Part shown: one piece after another, positions 58,701 through 64,000 of the stretch
Layout of the letters: each line of letters opens with the position of its first letter
Position numbering within the stretch: the stretch's first letter is position 1
From: Betaproteobacteria bacterium
GTDB taxonomy: Bacteria; Pseudomonadota; Gammaproteobacteria; Burkholderiales; Usitatibacteraceae
DNA length: 64,000 nucleotides
Assembly (NCBI GenBank): GCA_016711875.1
Contig: JADJSD010000001.1
Span: forward strand, 558,001-622,000
Reading direction: 5' to 3'
Notes under the pieces: model-generated
What the model saw: only the letters and a program-made list of their open reading frames with translations
The model's database searches: none
What the model was told of the DNA's origin: nothing
Program-made: the position numbers and the translations under genes

Positions 58701-61042
58701 GGCGTGATGGTCTGGTAGGAGACCGCGAGGCCGGAGCCCGCCGTGGCAGCGGGCGAGAGCGGGAACGTGCCGGCCGGCACGTAGGTGCGCGTGAGCGGTG
58801 ATTGCGCGTTGAACGTGATCGACTGGCTGCCGGTCTCGATGTCGAACTGGCCGACGACGGGCGTGGCGGCGTTGAAGTTGGCGTTGCCGCCCTGGCTCGC
58901 CTCGATGATGCAGGTGCCGACCGCCACCTTGACCGCGAAGCTGCCGCTCACCGTGCAGACCGCGGGTGTTTGCGACGTGTAGGTCACCGCGAGGCCGGAG
59001 CTGGCCGTGGCGCCCAGGGGCACGTTCGCCGCGCTGAAGGGCTGCGTGGCCGGCGGCGTGAAGGTGATCGACTGGTCGGCCTTCTGGACCGCAAGCTGGA
59101 AGGCCTGCGTGCCGTTGGGCGCGTTGCCGTTGGCTGCGGTGATGGTGATCGAGTAGTTGGCCACCGTGCCCAGGGCGGGCGTTCCGGCCAGGAGCCCCGC
59201 CGAGTTGAGCGTGACGCCCGAGGGGAGCGTGCCGGTGAAGCTGAAGGTGGGCGCGGGGAATCCGGAGGCCGTCACCTGGAAGGAGCCTGCGCTTCCCACG
59301 GTGAACGCGGTGTTGCCCGCGCTCACGATCACGGGCGGCGTGGGCGTCTGCGACGGCGTCACGCCCACGGTGGCCGAAGCCAGACTCGGGCCCTGGGCGT
59401 TGAAGGCGGTGACGGAGCAGGTGTAGTTCGCGCCGTTCGTGAGCCCGGTCACGTTGATGGCCGTGAACGGCGAGAGGGTGTCCTCGGCGAAGAGTCCGCC
59501 CGGGTTGCAGGTGGCGCGCGTCTTGGTGATCGCGAGGCCGCCGGTGTTCGCGTTGAGGGTGTAGCCGATGAGCGCGGAGGCGTCGCCCGCGGTGCCGGTG
59601 CCGATCGTCGGGGCGCCCGGCACCGTCGACGTGATCGTGACGCTCTGCGTTTGCTGCGTGGCGGCGTTGTAGCTGGTGTTCCCGGCCTGGTTGGCGGTGA
59701 TCGTGCAGGTGCCCGCGGCAACCTTCGTCACCGTCGCCCCCGAGACCGTGCAGATGGACGTCGTCGACGAGCCGTAGGTGATCGCGAGTCCGGAGCTCGC
59801 CGAGGCGAGGGGGGCGACGGAGAAGGTGCCGTTCAGCGTGTAAGGCTGCGAGGTCACCGTCTGCGCCGGGAAGGTGATCGTCTGGTTCGCCTTGCCGATC
59901 GCGATGTTCTTGGGCACCTGGGCGGCGGCGTTGTAGTTCGCGTTGCCCGCCTGGTTGGCGTTGATCGTGCAGGTGCCCGCGGCGACCTTGGTCACGGTGC
60001 TGCCCGAGACCGTGCAGACGCCCGTGGTGCTCGAGGTGTAGGTGACGGCGAGGCCCGAAGAGGCCGTGGCCGCGAGCGCGAAGGTGCCGCCGGGAACGTA
60101 GGTCTGGGCCGCCGGGTCCGGGAAGGTGATCGTCTGGCTCGCCTTGTTGATCGTGATGTCCCGCAGGATGGACAACGCGGCGTTGTAGCAGATGCTGCCC
60201 GACTGGCTCGCGGTGATGGTGCAGGTGCCGGCGCCCAGCTCGGTCACGGTGCTGCCGGAGACGCTGCAGATGGTCGGGGTGGACGAGGTGTACGAAACCG
60301 CAAGCCCGGAAGTGGCCGAGCCGCTCAGGCTGAAAGTGCCGCCGGGGTTGTACGTCTGCGCGAGGACGCCCGGGAAGGAGATCGACTGGTTGTCCTTGGC
60401 GATCGAAACGTTGACGAGGCGCGTGCTGGTGGAGACCGTGTTCGCACCGTTGCGCAAGCGGTAGGAGAACGACACGTCGTTCGCGTTGTTGGAGCCGGGC
60501 GTGTAGGTGACCCACTCGTTCGCCGTGTTGTACGCGAGCGTGCCGTGGGCGGGCGCGGCGACGGTGACGAACGTGCTGAGCCCCGTCGCGGCCGTGTTGT
60601 ATTCCAGGTCGCCGCCGAGCGGGATGATCACCGCGTTGTTGCAGCTCGTGTTGGCGGCGAGCGGCGTGGTGTTGAATACCGACTCGAGATAGGCGGCGAT
60701 GTCCGACTTGGCGGCGGCCGGCAGGGCGCTGGCGATGAAGTTGCCGGAGAGGTTGACGTAGCCGCTGTTGAGCCCGCCCATGCTCGTCACGGCATTGTTG
60801 CTGATGGCTGCGGTGATGACAGCCGGGGCGTCCGCGGCGTTGGCGCGCGCGCCGGCCGCTGCGCCATGGCAGCCGTCGCAGTTGTTGTTCCAGTAGGTCT
60901 GCCCGTTGGTGGAGCTTTGTGCCCAGGCTTCCGGGGCCGGTGCCACAAGGGCGATGGCGAGCAGCGCGGCTGCGCCGATCGACCGAAGGAAATGCACCGG
61001 CAGGCGCGTCGCCCGCGCCACGTGCTTCGTGCTCTTGCCCAT
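55766..61042 (-). CDS. Exported di-heme cytochrome / MBG-repeat protein with anchor-D + DUF4214 module
   Basis: About 1758 residues. A signal peptide (SIGAAALLAIALVAPAPEAW) precedes a c-type cytochrome domain with CDGCH at 55-59. A series of about eight MBG/Ig-like repeats follows (AQTYVPGGTFALAATASSGL, CTINANQAGNANYNAA), with Fn3 blocks. A second heme motif, CISCH (near residue 1015), has the context DGAALWGNVCISCHGP. Then come a cadherin-like block, three InlB-like repeats, the choice-of-anchor-D domain and DUF4214 ending EGCIP. Within DUF4214, one base is missing at 56062-56066 and two at 55977-55984, so about 27 residues are read out of frame before the frame is restored. ATG 61042 has GGAG five bases upstream; ATG 61060 is an alternative. 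Confidence 0.8.
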   Translation of the reverse strand: MGKSTKHVARATRLPVHFLRSIGAAALLAIALVAPAPEAWAQSSTNGQTYWNNNCDGCHGAAAGARANAADAPAVITAAISNNAVTSMGGLNSGYVNLSGNFIASALPAAAKSDIAAYLESVFNTTPLAANTSCNNAVIIPLGGDLEYNTAATGLSTFVTVAAPAHGTLAYNTANEWVTYTPGSNNANDVSFSYRLRNGANTVSTSTRLVNVSIAKDNQSISFPGVLAQTYNPGGTFSLSGSATSGLAVSYTSSTPTICSVSGSTVTELGAGTCTITASQSGSICYNAALSILRDITINKASQTITFPDPAAQTYVPGGTFALAATASSGLAVTYTSSTTGVCTVSGSTVTKVAAGTCTINANQAGNANYNAAAQVPKNIAIGKANQTITFPAQTVTSQPYTLNGTFSVAPLASASSGLAITYGSSTTSICTVSGATVTKVAAGTCTITANQAGNTSYNAATQQTQSVTITSTVPGAPTIGTGTAGDASALIGYTLNANTGGLAITKTRATCNPGGLFAEDTLSPFTAINVTGLTNGANYTCSVTAFNAQGPSLASATVGVTPSQTPTPPVIVSAGNTAFTVGSAGSFQVTASGFPAPTFSFTGTLPSGVTLNSAGLLAGTPALGTVANYSITITAANGNAPNGTQAFQLAVQKADQSITFTPPATQPFSAANVPLGATASSGLAVTYTSQTPAVCTVSGSFAVKVAVGTCIIEASQGGNANFNAATPVVGQFDIETGSQSITFNAQSPLTRTYVPAGTFPLSPAATAGSGLAVSYQTITPDVCAISGTTPTVTIVAAGVCTVEAMQSGNANYDAAVPVQRSIGIVKADQAITFGAQPQQNFATGGTFAINPLATTTSGLAITYNSTTISTCTVSGTTVSIVAVGTCTIAANQGGDGNWNAAPQVTRSLQIQAVVPGAPTIGTATPGNGQATIEFTPPAFTGGATITSYTATCQTGNFTGNAAGSPVTVTGLANGTTYSCTVTANNSAGSSLPSLPVNVTPVAIDGAALWGNVCISCHGPTPVATRLNGGGTTSTVIEYVRANQPSMVLTPQVQALSPADLAAVAAYIAANTPPVDVTTAPNQPKTVSVASGLTLGTISFTDLEILTPPANGTLGTVNGTEVVYTPNNGFTGTDTFTYRGRRTDPVTVLGDPRTATIHVVNGAPVLTVSKAGNGQGTVFGLLPVDGITCGTGNGCIQAFAPGQVVSLVTVPASGSTFTGWSGACTGTDACDVTMDASKSVTASFALDVATLTVQKFGSGTVTSNPAGIACGATCAADFTNGSDVTLTATPLGGFQFDGWSGAGCSGTGSCLVTMAGAQSVTAVFSAVAPSTFTLTVAKAGTGAGTVSSNPAGIDCGVTCAASFNSGASVALTPSPAGGSTFAGWSGACTGTGACNVTMDAARSVTATFDLSTAAPTPNPPALDFGGQSMNTTAPALAVTFTNSGGAPVTVSSVTASTYFTVAHDCATLNAGASCTANVAFTPTVEGSLNGTLTLQSSAGNTAVTLAGIGERSLVTHYYRSILRRAPDAGGKAFWESEKVRLPSLGANVNETWYAMATFFYFSSEYQSFNRDDSGFVSDLYSTFFNRPADGGGLTFWTGLLTQGMPREVVLVSFMFSTEFQTFTQAIFGNVQARKEVDTVVDFYRGLLSRLPDDGGLASWWASSARRSAREPVRSTPPSRPSPAASRTAEYASRNRTNAQYVGDLYNAFPRRGGDLGGVQFWISQLTGGATRSSIRQQFIASPEFTNRVNAIIAEGCIP

Positions 61043-61286
61043 GAGGCCTCCCCGCGCCATGCGTCCCCAGACCTGAAATCGGTGAACACCCCGGAGGCCG
61101 TTTCTGTAGGCGACGGCTCCCCGTACCGCTCGATGCTCCTCCCGGTATCCCCTGCGATACCGGCATGGCAGCCTAGTTCATTTCGGCTCCCGCGGGATGC
61201 CGAATTTTCGTCATGGCGGCACGAGACGCCCGGCCCGCCGAGAGGCGGCACCGGAGCGTCATGACAGGTGTAATGGGTTCGGGGCG

Positions 61287-61310
61287 GGCCGGCCGGACTT
61301 CCGGCCGGCC
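61287..61310 (-). terminator. Strong GC hairpin just after the last module gene
   Basis: GGCCGGCCGG, a 4-base loop and CCGGCCGGCC form a perfect 10-bp stem eight bases beyond the stop of the gene ending at 61318 (minus strand). No U-run follows, so it may be a rho-dependent or 3'-stabilising structure. The rest of 61043-61317 should contain the promoter for the cytochrome-containing gene; no boxes are evident. Confidence 0.4.
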
Positions 61311-61317
61311 GCGAGGC

Positions 61318-64000
61318 CTAGGGCAGGCACCCGTCCGCGATGATGGCGGCCACCCGGTTGGTGAACTCCGCGCTGGCGATGAAGTCCTGGCGCACCTGGG
61401 CGCGGCTTCTCGCCCCGGTGGCGATCTGGTCGATCCAGAACTGCACGCCGCCGAGATCACCGCCTCGCCGCAGGAACGCGTTGTAGAGGTCGCCCACGTA
61501 CTGCGCATCGGTGCGGTTGCGACTCGCGTACTCGGCGCCGCCGGCGAAGCTGTTCGAAATCGACTCCACCGCGGGGTACACCGACCCGGCGCCCTGGCAC
61601 TGCGCCGCACGGAACTGCCCCACCCAGCTCGCGAAGCCGCCGTCGTCGGGCAGGCGCGACAGGAGCCCGCGGTAGAAGTCCATCACGGTGTCCACTTCCT
61701 TCCTCGCCTGCGTGTTGCCGAAGATCGCCTGCGTGAACGCCTGGAACTCCGGCGAGAACATGTACGAGACGAGCACCACCTCGCGCGGCATCCCCTGCGA
61801 AAGCTGCCCCAACCAGAAGGCGAGGCCGCCCGCATCGGGGCCGCGGTTGAAGAAGGTGTTGTAGAGGTCCGTGACGAATCCCGCGTCGTCCCGCGCGAAG
61901 GATTCGTACTCGGGGCTGAAGTAGAAGTACGTCGCCATCGCGTACCAGGTCTCGTTCACGTTGGCGCCGAGCGCAGGCAGGCGGACCCGCTCGCTCTCCC
62001 AGAAGGCCTTGCCGCCGGCATCCGGGGCACGCCGCAGGATCGATCGGTAGTAGTGCGTGACGAGCGAGCGCTCGCCCGTGCCCGCGAGCGGCACCATCGT
62101 GTTGCCGCTGTCCGTCTGTGCGGTGAGCGTGCCGCTCAGGCTGCCCTCGGCGGCCGGGGTGAACGCCACCTGCACCGTGCACGAGGCCCCCACGTTCACC
62201 GTCGTGCAATCGTGCGTCACCGCGAACCAGGTCGAGGCGGTCACGGCCGTCACGGCCACCGGCAGGCCGCCGGTGTTGGTGAAGGTGATGGATTGCGCGG
62301 GGGCGGTCGTGTTCATCGACTGGCCGCCGAAATCCAGCGACGCGGGGCCCGGCGAAAGCACGCCGGGCGCCAGGTCGAACGTCGCCGTCACGCTTCTGGC
62401 GGCATCCATCGTCAGGTTGCACGCGCCCGTGCCGGTACAGCCCGAACCCGACCACCCGGCGAACGCCGAACCGGCGACCGGGGATGCGGAAAGAGCGACC
62501 GGCGTGCCCGCGTTGAAGGTGGCCGAGCAGGTGGCGCCGCAGTTGATGCCCGCGGGGTTCGACGTCACCGTGCCGCTGCCCGCACCCGCCTTCGCGACCG
62601 TGAGGACATGCGTCACCGGCAGGACCGCGAAGCTGCGCGAGACCGGTGGCGCGGCCTGCCAGAAAGCGTTGCCCGCCTGGTTGGCTGCGACCGTGCAGGT
62701 GCCGGTCGCGACGAGCGTGACGGTGTTGCCCGCAACCGTGCACACCGGCGTCGTCGAGGAGGTGAACGTCACCGCGAGGCCCGAGGCCGCCGTGGCGCTC
62801 ACCGTGAAGGAAGGCGTGCCGATGACACGGTCCGTCAGCGCGCCGAAATCGATCGACTGCGCGAGCGGAACCCACTCGTCGAAGCCCGCGTCGTGCGCGG
62901 CACCCTGGGGCCGCGCGGTGCCCTTGAAGTCGGTGGCGGCGCGCGCGGTCGGCGACAGGTCCACCGCCGCCGAGCCGAGGGCGAGCCGATAGTCGCCGCC
63001 CGCCGCGTTCGCGAACACCGGGTTTCCCGCCGTCACGAGCGGCGGCGTGATCGTGGCGCCGGTGGACCCCTGGAAGATGGGCGCAGCCTGCGGCGCCGCG
63101 TTCCACACGAGCACGCGATCCGTCGTGAGCGCGCCGCCCGTGAGGCGCATCGCGACCAGGTGGTCCGCGACGATGCTGTTGGCGAGCAGCAGCGCCGGGG
63201 AGGACGATCCGTAGATCGCGCTGCCGGCGAGCCGGTTGCCCGCGTTCGCGATCGTGACGTGCAGGAGCGAAGCGGCGCCCGCGGCCGCCAGGTGGATCGA
63301 CTGCCCCTGCGTCGACGAGGCGAGGTTGCCCGCGAAGAGCGAGTTCGTGAGTTGCATCGTCGTCGACGAGCCGGCGTAGATCGCCCCGCCGTACGTGGCG
63401 GTGTTGGCGACGAATTTCGTCCTGTCGATCATGACGGTTCCGCCGTTCAGCGAAAGGACGCCTCCGTAGTCCCGCGCGACGTTGGCGGTGAATTCCGCCC
63501 CGGAGATCGTGAGGGGTCCCACCGGGGCGTAGGAGAGGATCGCCGCTCCATTGGGCGCCGTGTTGCCCTCGAAGCGGGTGCCCGTGATCGACACCGCGCC
63601 CGCGTCGTCGTCGATGAAGAGGGCGCCGCCGCCGATGAAGCTCGGCCCCCCGACGTTGCCGGAGAAGAGGCCGCCCACGATCGTCGCCGAGCCGTAGATC
63701 GCCACGCCCCCGGCGGTGTACGCCGTGGAATTATTGGTGAACGTCGAGTCCGTGATCGTCACCGCGCCCCAGGCGTGCACCGCCCCGCCGCCGCTGCCGC
63801 CGGTGTTCGCGGTGAAGGTCGAGTTCACGATCGACCAGGAGCCGTGTGTGGTCGCGCCTCCACCGCTTCCGGCCGCGTTCTCCGTGAACGTGCAATTCGA
63901 AACCGTCACGTCGGTGCCGTTGATGCCGGCGCCGTTGTTCGAGGCGGTGTTGCGCAGGAACGTCGTTCCCGTCACCACGGTCGAGGCACCCCACACCTCC
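61318..64000 (-). CDS. Beta-helix (Pmp-like/choice-of-anchor-Q) protein with anchor-D + DUF4214 module, 5' end outside window
   Basis: At least 893 residues; the start lies beyond position 64000. The visible N-terminal part is a parallel beta-helix with short repeats such as VSNCTFTENAAGSGGGA, NSTFTANTGGSGGGAVH and TRFEGNTAPNGAAILSY. These resemble chlamydial polymorphic membrane protein (FxxN/GGA) repeats and choice-of-anchor-Q proteins. An MBG-like repeat, one InlB-like repeat (GSGTVTSNPAGINCGATC), a choice-of-anchor-D domain and a DUF4214 domain ending DGCLP follow. The DUF4214 C-terminal third is more diverged than in the other copies (IDQIATGARSRAQVRQDFIA). Likely surface-exposed adhesin or pectate-lyase-like fold; no catalytic motif is evident. 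Confidence 0.82.
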   Translation of the reverse strand, partial: EVWGASTVVTGTTFLRNTASNNGAGINGTDVTVSNCTFTENAAGSGGGATTHGSWSIVNSTFTANTGGSGGGAVHAWGAVTITDSTFTNNSTAYTAGGVAIYGSATIVGGLFSGNVGGPSFIGGGALFIDDDAGAVSITGTRFEGNTAPNGAAILSYAPVGPLTISGAEFTANVARDYGGVLSLNGGTVMIDRTKFVANTATYGGAIYAGSSTTMQLTNSLFAGNLASSTQGQSIHLAAAGAASLLHVTIANAGNRLAGSAIYGSSSPALLLANSIVADHLVAMRLTGGALTTDRVLVWNAAPQAAPIFQGSTGATITPPLVTAGNPVFANAAGGDYRLALGSAAVDLSPTARAATDFKGTARPQGAAHDAGFDEWVPLAQSIDFGALTDRVIGTPSFTVSATAASGLAVTFTSSTTPVCTVAGNTVTLVATGTCTVAANQAGNAFWQAAPPVSRSFAVLPVTHVLTVAKAGAGSGTVTSNPAGINCGATCSATFNAGTPVALSASPVAGSAFAGWSGSGCTGTGACNLTMDAARSVTATFDLAPGVLSPGPASLDFGGQSMNTTAPAQSITFTNTGGLPVAVTAVTASTWFAVTHDCTTVNVGASCTVQVAFTPAAEGSLSGTLTAQTDSGNTMVPLAGTGERSLVTHYYRSILRRAPDAGGKAFWESERVRLPALGANVNETWYAMATYFYFSPEYESFARDDAGFVTDLYNTFFNRGPDAGGLAFWLGQLSQGMPREVVLVSYMFSPEFQAFTQAIFGNTQARKEVDTVMDFYRGLLSRLPDDGGFASWVGQFRAAQCQGAGSVYPAVESISNSFAGGAEYASRNRTDAQYVGDLYNAFLRRGGDLGGVQFWIDQIATGARSRAQVRQDFIASAEFTNRVAAIIADGCLP

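Overview
The window is very GC-rich chromosomal DNA (I estimate close to 70% G+C) from a Gram-negative bacterium. Exported proteins with Sec/Tat signal peptides, ECF sigma factors of the TIGR02999 type, DUF1501/DUF1800 pairs and SPINDLY-like glycosyltransferases suggest a soil or freshwater betaproteobacterium. Something like the Usitatibacteraceae is possible, but I cannot prove it from sequence alone. Most genes lie on the minus strand, so upstream means higher coordinates. I saw no rRNA, tRNA, CRISPR array or transposase gene.

Layout. (1) 1-3391: a tightly overlapping sugar/polysaccharide operon (GT4, GT2, GT4, then the start of a GDP-mannose 4,6-dehydratase-like gene). (2) 3449-7799: a 39-aa membrane peptide, a Tat-exported DUF1501 protein and its usual DUF1800 partner, here carrying an N-terminal DUF4214 module. 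(3) 8018-30726: three DUF4214-module surface proteins, three ECF sigma factor/Ser-Thr kinase pairs, two tandem S74 (tail-fibre chaperone) proteins and the remnant of a fourth kinase. (4) 30809-37712: a Cys-rich repeat surface protein divergent from a TPR/O-GlcNAc-transferase-like gene and a TPR/radical SAM gene. (5) 37738-64000: six more DUF4214-module proteins, interrupted by a NarL-type two-component pair.

Central observation: ten genes (8018, 15601, 28129, 30809, 37738, 43547, 48786, 51117, 55766 and 61318, named by their minus-strand stop coordinates) end in the same C-terminal module of about 340 residues. It consists of a choice-of-anchor-D (ASPM/SPD-2/Hydin-like) beta domain and a four-repeat DUF4214 domain that always finishes in Gly-Cys-X-Pro. 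Each N-terminus is different: ELWxxDGT propeller, adhesin-like beta sheet, InlB-like repeats, Cys-rich GCC2/GCC3-like repeats, zinc peptidase, RCC1 propeller, alpha/beta hydrolase, delta-60 repeats, di-heme cytochrome plus Ig-like repeats, and parallel beta helix. The module DNA is patchily near-identical between dispersed genes, which points to gene conversion. This looks like a modular cell-surface or secretion system in which a shared C-terminal tag is attached to interchangeable passengers. The ECF/kinase pairs interleaved with it are plausible regulators, and the DUF1800/DUF1501 and OGT/radical SAM genes are plausible accessory factors. These functional links are inference.

Several module genes carry single-base indels (43547-45774, 51117-55556, 55766-61042). 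They may be decaying, phase-variable or affected by sequencing error. No gene-free stretch exceeds about 300 bases except 21229-21578, which holds the kinase remnant.
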